Assembly: GCA_024349245.1 (NCBI GenBank)
Contig: JALDNG010000020.1
Span: 3,023,501-3,087,500, forward strand
DNA from: Neodontobutis hainanensis
Taxonomy: Eukaryota; Chordata; Actinopteri; Gobiiformes; Odontobutidae
Direction of reading: 5' to 3'
DNA length: 64,000 nucleotides
Shown here: positions 23,160 through 34,514 of the stretch, piece after piece
How the letters are laid out: each line of letters opens with the position of its first letter
Position numbering within the stretch: the first letter of the stretch is position 1
Translations under genes and position numbers: made by a program
Notes under the pieces: model-generated
The model's database searches: none
Seen by the model: only the letters and a program-made list of their open reading frames with translations
Told to the model about the DNA's origin: nothing

Positions 23160-23600
23160 CATCTTGATTCGGTTCCGTCTCAATCGCCGTTTCCTCTTCC
23201 TTATTTGTATTTTGCTGTTTAATATGTCGTGTCAGTATCAGTCCAGTTGAAGGAAGCAGGAGGCGGCTGAGGTTTAGGAAGCTGCCTCAGAAACCAGTTG
23301 TCCGGGAGCGCACTGAAACATACCTCTGTCGTCTCGATGACCGCTCGGACACTCGGCCTGATAGATTCATAACACATGTTCTCTCCTCGCGACGCACAAA
23401 TAACACCCCTCTCATTCATCATCTCACATCAGACAGGGCCAGGGCTATCACGGTCCTGCCCCCGAAGGCCAGCGGAGGTGAGACGAGGGCAGACTCTCCT
23501 CGGGTCTGACTTGGCTTAGAGCTGACCCGCCTCTGCGTGACCCTAATGCATAACTGGTTACGGCTAATTCATCAGGAGCTGCTCCGGGCTGGGCTATGGG
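23160..23600. promoter_or_regulatory. Candidate conserved non-coding island
   Basis: GC-rich unique sequence with CpGs. Near its right end are CCCTAATGCATAACTGG and GGCTAATTCATCAGG, which are octamer-like and homeodomain-like cores. The minus ORF at 23219-23422 has no domain. Conservation was not measured. Confidence 0.25.
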
Positions 23601-25002
23601 GGGGGGCTTTGTCTGTTGTCAGAGTGTATCGCTGCCAGGTCATGGTTCCTGTCATCGCTGCAGTGTCTCGGTGCTCAGCAGATTACTAACACAGGCTGAA
23701 GTCTTTATTTTAAATGTCAAGTGAGAGTCCTATGGTATACGGTGGATGGCCTTGGAGTGGCGCAAAATCGGAGGTGTTTTTACACTAGTTTAATCAGAGT
23801 TGAAGGAAATCATGTGCAGAAAACAGATGGAAGTTGGAAATGTGTGTCACCAGTTGCCAGGACCTACCAGTTTTTTTATTCATTCTTAGACCAATTAGGG
23901 AAAAAGTCAAATTATGAAATTAAACCCTTTTTAATTGTCTTTTAAAAGGGTTTTACCAAATGGGAAACGACTCTGTTGCAGTACCAGGAATGGCCACTAT
24001 GTGAAGGATTGAGAAGTCTGCCTCTAGTTCTTTTAACATATCCATGACTCTAGTGTGTTTGATCTCCAGAGGGAGATTAAGTACTGGCAAGTTTTATTAG
24101 ATTTGTCTTTGGACAGTAGTGCCAGCCCGGGGATTGTTTCAGCCGTGAAGAATTAAAAATATTCATGATTAGATATTTCTATGCATCAAAATGTCATCAA
24201 GATAAAACATTTAAAAAAGACTCATTAAGACTTCATTATTTACACTTTACGTTTGGCAAAATGTAAAAATCATATGCTAAACTAACTGCATACATCTGAT
24301 AAAACAGCTCTAAATGAATGTTTCACAACATTAGGCATCCACAGTGTCTTGCAGCCTGCAGTCCACATAAGCTGCATCATTATCTCCTCTCGCAGCTCAG
24401 TCTTAATTTGTTTCTGTAGAAAAAGCCGCTCGGAGCTGGCACGCCTGACATAAAGACAGTTTGATCTAGTTTTAAACCCAGTCGGGGTGAAGTTAAGCAA
24501 ATAAGCAATTTGCAAGCTGTTGCAAAAGATAAACCCTTGAGACTGTGGAGCAGAGGCGTCTCTACTGTCACCGTTTGGATGTATTTAAAACTGTTACCAC
24601 TTCATTCGATCAAGTCTATTAAGTTTAAATCGATTACAATTGTTTTTTGTTTTGTTTTTTATTTTTATTTCTAACTATATCTAACAACAGAAACTTTTTT
24701 ACTATTAAGTTTAATTAATTTTTTATTATTTTCTCTTGGAATACAACTGTTTATCCCAAGAACAAGACATGCTTTATTTGAAAAAAAAAAAAACAGTCAT
24801 TTTGGGTTTTTCCTTTCATTCTGTGTCCAAGACGCTATTGTCAAAAAATAAAGTTTAACTCAAGGACATAAGAATAATTTTAAAAGTGAGGGGGACATCC
24901 TCAAGAAACTATAAATAAAACAAGGTTTTTCTGTTTTTAAACAGAAAACAATACTTTTATCAGGCTGTTCAAGCAGGAAAATAAATTAAATAACATGTTT
25001 TT
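23601..25002. other. AT-rich unique non-coding DNA
   Basis: No feature supported apart from homopolymer A/T runs at 24640-24800 and a short perfect fold-back TTTTCTGTTT..AAACAGAAAA at about 24930-24951. Confidence 0.4.
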
Positions 25003-25150
25003 GTTTAAAAATAACTTTTATGACATGACATTTAATGAATTTTTTAAAATTATAGCATTTTAATTAATTCCAAGTCCGAGTCGCTAATAAAAGGTCCGAG
25101 TCCAAATCAATAAAATTCCCAAAGTTGGTTACAAATCTGAAAACTGGGAG
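25003..25150 (+). repeat. Local direct duplication, copy 1
   Basis: From GTTTAAAAATAACTTTTATG through ATTCCAAGTCCGAGT to ACAAATCTGAAAACTG it matches 26173-26322, with few substitutions and small indels. The offset is 1170 bp. Confidence 0.8.
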
Positions 25151-25819
25151 CAGAACTGACACTGACTGGGTTTTTATTTTTGTATATGACTATTCATGCA
25201 AACTAATATTTGAGAAATTTTAGGCTAATAGCTACAATATGTATATATATCAATGATATGTTAGATGTTTTTATGTCTTTGAAGGAGTTTAAATCTTAAC
25301 ATTAACACTTAAGCCCCTAATAATACACCAATCCCAGTCGGGCGCTCACAGTTTCACTGATGAGCGAGGTCTGGTCAGAAAGCGTCACATTAATGAGCTG
25401 CGAGCAGCACAGATGGAGAAAAACATAAACACGGCAGCAGCACCAAACACAGAATCACGGCTGCAGCAGATTACCACAAGAAGCTGATAACCCACCTAAA
25501 CTAATTTCATCAACTGGCTTCTCAGAACACTAATCTAAATGTTGTTTTGGAGGCTTTTTTTCTGTGTGACAAGAATTTCCGCCTCTCATTTCGCACAACA
25601 CAGCTGCTAAAGGTTTTGTAATGCTAACATCAATCTGTGAGCTAATGTCAGTCAGTGGATTTATTTAGTGTCCCATATGAACACGCCCAGGTGTCAGTCA
25701 CTCAGCTTCATCAAATATACATTCAAACCCATTTGAAATGAGTGAATACAACATATGACCAGACCCTGCTTTATTTAGACCTAATGAAATTCAAAAAGCG
25801 TTTATAAAAATATCCTGTT
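25151..25819. other. Unique non-coding DNA between duplication copies
   Basis: No feature supported. Confidence 0.4.
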
Positions 25820-26170
25820 TGTCACGCCAATTGTTGGAGAATATTTGAGTTGAGCTACGAAGAGTCACACGAGAGAAAGGACAGGCTGGAGATAAGGATG
25901 TCTTAGGCAGGAGTTTATTGACCATCAATGTTTGACCCAGAGACTGGACAGTCAACACAGTCACCTATTCTTCCGGAACAGCACTAAACTACGTAGACTC
26001 TGTAGTACTGCTTCATTGATCAGGTGATGTTTTTTAACCTTTGCAGTTGTTTAAGCGAAACAGAAACAGAACTCAGAGACTAAGCTAAGCAAAGATGGAG
26101 CTACAGAAATATAGATACTGCAATCACAGGTTTGGTTGATTAGGAAAGGCTTCATAAGGCACGCTGACCA
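25820..26170 (-). mobile_element. Probable solo LTR
   Basis: This 351-bp block starts TGTCACGCC and ends GCTGACCA (TG...CA). It is flanked by CTGTT (25815-25819) and CCGTT (26171-26175), a possible 5-bp target duplication with one mismatch. On the minus strand an AATAAA signal (GGTCAATAAACTCC, about 25911-25924) lies about 90 bp before the 3' end, as in an R/U5 layout. No internal retroviral genes remain. The superfamily is unknown, gypsy-like by general appearance only. Confidence 0.45.
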
Positions 26171-26172
26171 CC

Positions 26173-26322
26173 GTTTAAAAATAACTTTTATGACATGACA
26201 TTTAATGAATTTTTTAATCATAGCATTTTAATTAATTCCAAGTCCGAGTAGCTAAAAAAAGGTCTGAGCCCAAATCAATAAATCCCCAAAATTGGTTGGT
26301 TACAAATCTGAAAACTGTGGGA
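26173..26322 (+). repeat. Local direct duplication, copy 2
   Basis: Copy of 25003-25150. Its left boundary coincides with the right edge of the probable solo LTR. Confidence 0.8.
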
Positions 26323-26834
26323 GTTTCTGAGTATCCTGAAACTGTCTTAAAGCTTGTTTTGAGCCTAACAAAGTCCACATCAAGTTCTCCAAAGGACTGT
26401 TTCCATTAAAACGGTATGGTACAGGTCAGCTTCTATTGTCAGAAGTGGTAAAGGTTGTACAATTAGTATTTTATTGCCATTTCAATGAGAGCATTTATCA
26501 GAATTTATCTTGGTGAATGTTTAGAAAACTGTAGACAAAAATAAAGACTAAACAAATAAATAGACACAATACCTACATTAAGTTAATCCAGTGAATAATT
26601 ACAATATTATTAAAATAAGAATGAAAGCATAAAAAGATATGCCGATTAAAAACAATATAATAGTTGCTGGTAAAGAGTTAAAAGCCCAGTTTCAGGATCT
26701 GTGCTGTTCCAGTAGAGACTAGTTCTACTCTTAATGCTCTGGATTCTTTTTTGAAGGAAGGGGAGCTAAAAGTACATTTGCTGGATGTGAACTTTATAAT
26801 GTCAGCACAAAAATATTTACTGTACAACTCAGTG
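26323..26834. other. AT-rich unique non-coding DNA
   Basis: No feature supported. The last 8 bases (ACTCAGTG, 26827-26834) form the left target-site duplication of the next element. Confidence 0.5.
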
Positions 26835-27513
26835 GCAGTGGCCCCCAACCCCCGGTCCGCGGACTGGTACTGGTCCGTGGGTCATTTGGTAATCGGGCCG
26901 CAGAGAAAGAATAAATAACTTACATTATTTCTGTTTTATTTATTATCTGAGTCTGAACAATGTTTTATTTTGAAAAATGACCAGATTCCCTCTGTTACAT
27001 CTGTCTATGACTCACTCTTGACGCTTGTCCCGTTCACGTAATACGTTGCCGCTAAAATTAAACCCCCAAACTAACAAAGAAAGACGTAAAAAAGAAACGT
27101 CTTTGGAAAGTTTCTTCACAAAGGGAAAAAGACCCAGTGAGGAGACAGAAGAAGAGCATACGACTTCCAAGAAAAAGAAAGCTGCGTTTAACAGACAATA
27201 CCAAGAGTCCTACTTAAAATATGGATTTATAGCGGCAGGTGATTCCTGCGCAACAAGCCCACTCTTTAGTGGCTCTTTAGTGAGGCAATGAAGCCTTCAA
27301 AACTGCTTCGCCACTTGGAGACCAAGCACCCTGCATTAAAATACACGTTTATTAATATATTTATTATATTATATTTATTAAAAGGTTACAGTTTTTATGC
27401 TGCTTGTATCTTTTTATTTTGTGTATTTATCCACCACACCTTAAAGGCCGGTCCGTGAAAATATTGTCTGACTTTGAACCGGTCCGTGGCGCATAAAAGG
27501 TTGGGGACCGCTG
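26835..27513 (+). mobile_element. Internally deleted hAT element with target-site duplication
   Basis: The left end CAGTGGCCCCCAACC and the right end GGTTGGGGACCGCTG are inverted. The following CCGGTCCGCGGACTGG and ACCGGTCCGTGGCGC are also partly inverted. The flanks ACTCAGTG (26827-26834) and ACTTAGTG (27514-27521) match at 7 of 8 bases, the 8-bp duplication expected of hAT insertions. At about 680 bp it lacks the catalytic transposase region and is non-autonomous. Confidence 0.8.
27025..27344 (+). pseudogene. Remnant of hAT transposase N-terminus (BED-type finger)
   Basis: The ORF includes ESFFTKGKRPSEETEEE and then KKKAAFNRQYQESYLKYGF, IAAGD, the start of a BED-finger region seen in hAT and ZBED-like proteins. 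The first zinc-ligand region is degraded (CATSPLFSGSL) and the frame stops at 27291. In another frame the DNA then reads EAMKPSKLLRHLETKHP (about 27282-27332), the end of the BED finger with its two histidines. The finger is therefore split by an indel. No catalytic core follows, so the fragment is dead. Confidence 0.7.
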
Positions 27514-28189
27514 ACTTAGTGCATTTGACAGGTATCTGCAAACCAACCAGTGCAGAAGTATATTTTAATAAACCAGAAACAGTCTAATGTGCCTCACATA
27601 ACTACGCTCCAGGATTGACCTACTCTTTATACTAAATATTATTGAACTACATCGAGGTCTGTGGGGGAAATTGCAGTACAAATGGTGACACCACAGAGAC
27701 ACATTTAAATAACTAGATTTATATATGTAACCATGATGTAGCAATACGTTTTTTTGTAGATGCCAATTCTGTGGACAACATTTTTTTAGAATGTAACCTT
27801 CCTGAACAAACTTGAAAATTCATTTATATCGATTACAAGACGAAAAGTACATCAAGCACTTTTTACGAGACATTTCCAAACGGAGTGCCAATAAGTGGAG
27901 TGTTACATCACATTTTTTTGTTCCCTGTGAAAAGGTGCTTCATCATCAACCAGTCCTTTCTGTTTTGGTGGCTGTAAAAGGCAAATGCGAGTCTTATGAG
28001 GGTGATTCACATAATACGATGATTTCATAATGTCCTTAGTCTATTACGAGATCACAAGATGAAACTCTATGTGAGCTGCAACACCACTTCTCCTTCACTC
28101 GCAGCTTGTATGAATATGATATCTGTAAAAAGCCACATCAATGGGACGTGTTAATACGATCCACTCCACAGTCACAGTCTATGCATTAT
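27514..28189. other. Unique non-coding DNA
   Basis: No feature supported beyond the right target duplication at 27514-27521. Confidence 0.45.
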
Positions 28190-28420
28190 CCAGACTTTGT
28201 CGATACTGCTCCAGCGACGCTCCCCTGATAGCTTTTTGCTATAAAAGAACTCGATGCAAAAAACAACATATACTCCCGTGAACTTATTCAGATTTCACAT
28301 TGACTTTTTCGCAGATGTTGCCGAGGGAACTGGGAGCGACTTAACCAGCACCGGACAGGAGCAAAAGTAGATCCAGTGTCAGTGCTTTCAGCCGTATGGC
28401 CACATAATCAATGCTCTTTG
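28190..28420. promoter_or_regulatory. Candidate conserved non-coding island
   Basis: Unique sequence with moderate GC and retained CpGs (GTCGATACTGCTCCAGCGAC, GGGAGCGACTTAACC). No coding support. Conservation was not measured, so this is a weak call. Confidence 0.15.
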
Positions 28421-28639
28421 ACAATCACAAGCAATTAGCCCAGGAATATTTGGGATAATGTGGATAATATGTTCCTCCCAGGAGTTTATTCTTGTCTCTG
28501 GAACAACTCTGGAAGCCATCTCAGGGCTGTAAACCTCCTGTCGATACCAGACCAATCAGCTGTTTTATTACATTTCCAACTCGGCAGTGGATGCAAAGAA
28601 GAAGTCCTGCATTTAAAAGTTTCAGGGTCTCATCAATAC

Positions 28640-28735
28640 TCTTAGCTCTAAGTTTGTTCTTTGCTCTAGTGTCATTTCTATAAAGCACATTGAGTTACTT
28701 TAGTACAAAATGTGCTCTAGAAATACATTTTCTTC
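28640..28735 (+). repeat. Retroelement 3' tail fragment
   Basis: TATAAAGCACATTGAGTTAC, then AAAATGTGCTCTAGAAATAC resembles the AAAGCACTTTGAG...AAAGTGCTATATAAAT tail shared by many teleost RTE-type LINEs and SINEs. A related tail ends the SINE at 37137-37440. Confidence 0.4.
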
Positions 28736-31700
28736 ATTTTGAGTGCTGTTTTGTTGTTGCGTGTATTACTTTTCACATCACAGTGGAATCAGTGTTGTCT
28801 GTTCAAACCATAAGAAATTTACAGAGCCTAGATCAACTACAGAAAAGTAGCCCCAAATGGACGCATAGAGGGATCGACAGGCTTCGGTTTTTGTAGCAAC
28901 TGTGCTGCATCACATAGTCTTAAGTTTTCTGTAGAAGCAATACACAAGGGTCAGGTGTGGAAACGTTAGGAGTAAACACCGGAGATGGTTTGAGCGACAC
29001 AAGGTGCAAAAGCTACACTTCACTGGAACATGACTCAGAGGTTGTGTGAGGTTCTGCGTTGGAACGAGGGCTTGACATTGACCCCAGTAAAATCCAACCT
29101 CTTGGACCAGTTTGATTTTTCACATATATTTTCATTTCAGAGTTTAATACCCAGTGTATTTAACCCATTGCTCCACATCTTATATTATTACCCTTTAATC
29201 ATAATAGTTTCAGACAAGCACATAAATGAAGAAATGTTAAAATACTTGATTTAGTCCTAAACTGTGTGATGATGGATCCTATTGGAACTTATTGATATTT
29301 ACCTGTAGATACTTGTCATTTTGGCTTTGTGCACTGGTCATTTACAAAAATAATTTAAGTCATTTTTTTTGCACATTAATGTCATTTTTGATCAGGAACA
29401 TTTCAACAACAGATTTGCGGATACTGAAAATCCTGTGTGCCATTTAACTTTTAAATATCCTTAGCCACAGTGGGAAGTGAGCAAAAAAATCTAAGCCCTG
29501 TTTGTAATTGTCTTCAAATGAGCTTGCTGTTGTATTGTTACTAAATGATTTCCTATGCTGCAACTGCAGTCTTTCCTCTATTAACATTTACACATACGTC
29601 TCAAATGTGCTACTTTTACACAGTTTTATCTCACACAACTGTGATATATCAGGCAGTGGATCTTAAATAAACCAGTCTGCATTGTCTCTGCCTTGGTTTT
29701 GCAAACTCTGGAGAAAACGCACAAATTTACACCTTTATTCAGACCCAAACTTCATTTGTGATGACACATTTTCTGTGGGTACTATTCACTTATCATGTTT
29801 TTAGTGTCTACAACCCTTTAGTAAACCTATCCCTCAGGGTTTTGACATCAGAGAATTTCACAATGTGCATAAAAAGTGGAAGCTAATGGCTAAATTAACT
29901 TAAGGCTAAGGGTTATTTGCTGTTGAAGTGAAACCTATTCACACTAAAGGAAAAATTGGCATTTGTTGGCATCACTTCACATTGTTTACAGCTCTTTTGA
30001 TTTGCCAGAAAGAAGTTGGCCGCTTAATTGTGGTTAAATCCATTCAGTGAATGGAAAAGTATTTCCATGGAAGAAAAAAAAACTCATGCCTTGTTGTTGT
30101 CACAGAGCCCAGAGTGAACACAAAAGCTCTAAAGGCCCAGAACAGAACAGGACTAGCAACACTGAGAGTAATTTAATAGTACTTTTACGCCAATAAGCCA
30201 ACGCCAGTTGGTCAAAAGGAAAACAATTAGTCCCGCGGGTTTATCAGGTGAGTATACCTATAAAGCACAGACTACCTAATACTAATAAAAATAAAACAAG
30301 TGGCTTCTTAATATTCCCACAACTTTCTAATTAAGTCAAATTAGTTCACCCTAATAATGTTTGTACGATATAACTTGAGTTAGTACAACAATAAATAACA
30401 GTAGTTGGTAGAACCTAAAAAGATCCATGCAAATAGCTACCTAATATCACTGGATTGTTTTTTGGTCCGTTATATATTTTCTCATTTATTTGTTTCCAAA
30501 CCTCCGAGCTCCTACGCTGCACCTGTGAACCCTCTCACCTCTTTTCCATCCATCCACTGAGTTCGTTGTAATCAGTGTCGAACATAAAAAATCTGTGGGA
30601 GGAAGTTGGGTGAAGCCTCGGCTCTAAATCAGAGCGTGCATCTCTCGCAGGATGTGGCTGTGATAGATCGCTCTGGCGTCTTGATGGTGATCTCCTGTCG
30701 AAAGCTTGTATTTTACTACACAACGCTGTCTCCCTGCTGCACAGTTTTCCTTGTGGTTATTGGACGGTACAGACTCCTGTGTATGTGTACGAACCGGAGA
30801 GCCCCTTAGTGCTCTTTGTGCTAATAAAACAGCCGCTCTATGGGACACTGGACACCCTGGATCAAACTCCATCACATTACTGAAATATTACACCTCCCCA
30901 GGCCAGAGCTGCTGCGTCTACATGTCGGAGGTGTGTGCGTTTTTGTACGCCAACGGGCCCAATGTGTGTTTACCCGCGGTGTTGTCAGCGGCTTGACAGT
31001 CCCTTCACAATACACCGTCTGCGTCGGCTCACTAAGTGGAGGCGTTGGCATCGATCAGTGTCCTGCAGGGAGGATACTGTAATACATGGAAGGCTTGGTG
31101 TGTCTTTGTGCTGACCTGAACACGTCGAGGAGTGTTGTAGTCGAGACCAAGTCCTGATCGCAGCCTGAGGAAGATGACTATACATCCCTTTTCAAACGAG
31201 ACTGTTGGGCTTTTCAGTCTCTACAAAACAATAATATGTTTTGGTATTGAACAGGACATATTATCTAGTCAAGATGGAGAAATGCATTCAGTTCAAATGT
31301 CAAGCAGTACTGATAATATATATTTATTTTCTGATTGCAGTATTACAACATTTACATCCTGACAGTGTAAATGTTGTGGAAACATAACCCATCTGAAAGA
31401 GAGAGGACATTCTTTTAAAAACAGTCATGTCTGAATCTTGGCCAGGTATGATGGTTTAAATGGGGATTAAAAGAAGACATTTTCTTTAACCCTATAAAAA
31501 CATTTGTAACATATTTGCTACTCGAGTTTCTGAGACCTCTAATTTATCAAATTGCCCAATGTAGCATATGTGATACAAAAAAAAATCTCTGAATTTTTTT
31601 ATTTATTTATTTTTATTAAATAATTATATAATAAAATAATTATTTTATTTATGTTTTTAAATTTTCTCAGTTACAAAAAAATGTGAATTTTCTGACTATT

Positions 31701-32507
31701 TTTTTGATGTGTCAGGCTTTGCAGGGCTACATGAAAAAGCCCTCTTCGAACAGAGGAGGTTTTATATTATTAGTATACAAGTATTTTCTCTTATTACTCG
31801 TTTAAATGTGATTTGAGTATAATGTCAGTCAAAAGTATTATAACACTCTTTGCATTTATCTATCCTAGAAAAAGCTTTTGGTTCCATTACTTCTTGTTCT
31901 TGAAAATGCCACGAGTTAAAGACATGTTCCCACTGGGTTTGTTTGTAGACAAAAGCCTGCTCCTGCAGACAAGAGAGGACAATCTTTGTTGCCACTGCTT
32001 TTTAACCTTTACACCGTGTACTGAAAAACCTTCATGAGTCGACTTGTATTTGTCCACTGATAGAGCTTGGAGTTGGAGCATGAGATTTACGGCTGCTCCT
32101 CCTCTTCAGGGTTGGGACCTCCGTGCTTTGATCTCTCATTAGGGGCAAAGAAAACACATCAGGCGGCACTACATCACCAGCACACAGCCACTTCCTCAGA
32201 GTTCAATCACAGTGATATCATGAATCAGCCCCGGTTTGCTCTACAAGTGTCTCAGCGGTGAATGAAATAACATAAAGTAATTAGAGCTTGTATTAAATCA
32301 ATAGTTATCATCTTCCAAGGTTGATATCGCTGACTTAAATACAAATCTAGCCCAAGTTTTTGCCTCTATGCCTTTTCAGTGACTTGTAATATGACAGAAT
32401 CTATTTCAACTGTTTATGTTGGAGTTTTTCTCAACACGTCTTGAATTAAATTGAAAGATAACTCTGCTAAATGGCTATGTACAGATCAGAGCGGCTTAAA
32501 ACTTACG
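28736..32507. other. Unique non-coding DNA
   Basis: No gene, RNA or named repeat is supported. The stretch 30490-31170 is GC-richer and has overlapping short ORFs on both strands, none with a domain or splice sites. 31590-31680 is very AT-rich. Confidence 0.4.
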
Positions 32508-32905
32508 CCTTGTTTGCGTTGGGACGGAACGGGACGGTTCTGGCACATTTATATCACCAAAAGGGGTCCAAAGCATCCCTATTAAGCGTACACTTCAACT
32601 TTGGGGATGCCTTGGTCTCAGGTCCCAAGTAGGTCCAGCTTTGAGGTACAAAAAGGTGGAGCTAAAGACTGCTGTCAGCTGATTGGACAATTGCAAAACA
32701 AAAGGAAAAACGATTAAACAGAAGTATTTTTCAGATAAACTTTACCTTGTTCTTGTGATAAAGCTAAAATTCAAACAGAAAACATGTAAAATGTTTTAAA
32801 TGTTAAAGTCTTTGTTCTCAGAGTCAGTGTCATAGGGCTCTGGCTTCATGAATTCAAACACTGTATTTATCGTCTCCACTTCATTAAACACAAGCAGGGC
32901 CTGTG
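32508..32905 (+). repeat. Dispersed non-autonomous DNA element, family C, copy 2
   Basis: It begins with TTGCGTTGGGACGGAACGGG and ACGGTTCTGGCAC, and aligns along its length with 4888-5300. Shared blocks are TTTGGGGATGCCTTGGTCT, GGTCCAGCTTTG, AAAAGGTGGAGCTA, CAGCTGATTGGACAAT, TTCAAACAGAAAACA, and CACTGTATTTAT. No ORF. Confidence 0.55.
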
Positions 32906-33289
32906 CCTCCAATAAAGAGTACCTAAATTATAGGAAATTGGCGCAGCTCTGTGGATTTCATGTTTAGAAAGCTGGGAAAAGATTGAGAAACACCCATGTT
33001 TTAAGATTAAGATCAGTTTTGATGCAGCAGTGGTTTAGTACCAAGACACACCCAGACAAGACAAGGTCGCCAGGCAGCAAACTGAAATTTACACAGTGGG
33101 GTTACCATCGAGCCAGGCTGAAAGAAAGACATTTGAAGTAAGAAACAATGTGCTTGTGCTTCTTTAAGGGGAATAGTAGTCATAATAGTTGTTTATCTTG
33201 TTTTATCCGTAGCTCACAAATCACTCGTGTCAGCTTTTATTTGTTAAGCCTCTCTCCAAACAACACCAGCAGCAGTAGCAGACGCCCCG
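32906..33289. other. Unique non-coding DNA
   Basis: No feature supported. Confidence 0.4.
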
Positions 33290-33600
33290 AGCCAAAAACA
33301 CAGATTATCACTCCTTATCAGAGGCCAGCGGGACAGAGCTGTTGTTGTGAATCAATAATGATCCAGATTTGCGTCTCCGTTCGTTCCGTCCCGCGCTGAT
33401 GAGGTCAAGGCCCTTCCCGGTGAAACAAGACCAACACAGCAGAGACGTGAGCACCGGCCGCAGACGAAAATTACGGCGTTCTGTGACAGGTACTTAACAT
33501 AAGATAGGATTAGATGACACTTTAATGAATCTCGTGAAGAAATCCGGACACAGTGAGACCCGCTAATAGGATTCAGACGAGCCATGGAAACAGACGGGAC
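33290..33600. promoter_or_regulatory. Candidate conserved non-coding island
   Basis: CpG-retaining unique DNA with TTGTGAATCAATAATGATCC (AT-core sites) and CTCCTTATCAG (GATA-like in reverse). Overlapping ORFs on both strands are short and lack domains. Conservation was not measured. Confidence 0.2.
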
Positions 33601-33867
33601 TGTATTAGTGAAAGGTGTTGTTTACGCGGTTATGGTTCTTATTAAAAAAAAAACGGTCTAGACACAACTTGGTTTTTTGGGACTAATAAAAAGAAAATAG
33701 GTCCAGAAAATGTATTAATGCTGTCATTTTTTATTCCTAGATGATTATAGTTTATTATTCTTTTTTTTTTCTAAAGGGGAAAAAATGTAATTAAAGGACA
33801 AATCAACAGACTAATTTTTTTATCAATTGTACTCCATTTAAATTGTTTAAACAACACCTGGCTCAGA

Positions 33868-34262
33868 GGCTAAATGCAGCCCTTTGCAATGTTTAATGTG
33901 GCCCTTCAATACATTTAGTAGGTTATATCTTAAGCAGTAAGTTTTAGTTGAATTTAAACAGATTTAAATCTAAAAGCTGTTCATATTTATATAAAATATG
34001 TTCAAATACAAGAAAAAACCTGTTAAGATCCCAAAAAAATCTATTCTAATCCACTTAAAACCTGTTCAAATCCACTTAAAACCTGTTCAGATTAAAATAG
34101 AACCTGTTTAAATGCAACTAAAACCAGTTTTCATAAAAGGAGGAAATGAAAATTACAATGAAACCTCACATTCAAAATTATAGCTTCTAAATGTCACAAT
34201 CTTTGGCCCTTGAAAGGATTAGTAACTGTTGCGGCCCCTCAGCACTTTGAGTTTGACAGCTC
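33868..34262. mobile_element. hAT-like element family 2 with inverted 21-bp arrays (locus 5)
   Basis: Right end: CTTTGGCCCTTGAAAGGATT, GCGGCCCCTCAGCACT, TTGAGTTTGACAGC. This matches the right end at 47250-47333, so both belong to one family, distinct from the CAGGGGTGTCC family. Units lie in plus orientation at about 33943-33975 (GTTTTAGTTG, AATTTAAACAG). They then lie in minus orientation at about 34020-34130 (AATCCACTTAAAACCTGTTC). The array is therefore partly inverted. Confidence 0.55.
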
Positions 34263-34486
34263 TTGCTTAAACAAAGACTAAACTGAGCCTGTGGTTAGAA
34301 CAGGACAAAAGCCCGAGCTAAAATTATTTATTTATAAATATTTTTTAATTTATTTAAATGAAAACAAAGACTCTCTGGTTTTACTCATGTCACAAGGAAT
34401 CACTGTTCTATTGCTTTTTCCCAGTGACAAGAACAAGGATTGTTATAAAATATTTTTTTTAAGTTAAACAAACTTGCCGGAAGTGG
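34263..34486. other. AT-rich non-coding DNA
   Basis: No feature supported. Confidence 0.4.
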
Positions 34487-34514
34487 AATTGAATGACATG
34501 AATGTCATTCAATT
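34487..34514. repeat. Perfect 13-bp palindrome
   Basis: AATTGAATGACAT, a GA spacer, then ATGTCATTCAATT. Confidence 0.85.

Noticed and set aside
26395..26440. Left ends of family C at 26.40 kb and 35.49 kb
   Set aside because: Both have a TTTCCA(C/T)T..GGTA-like start, but no collinear match to the family beyond about 30 bp.
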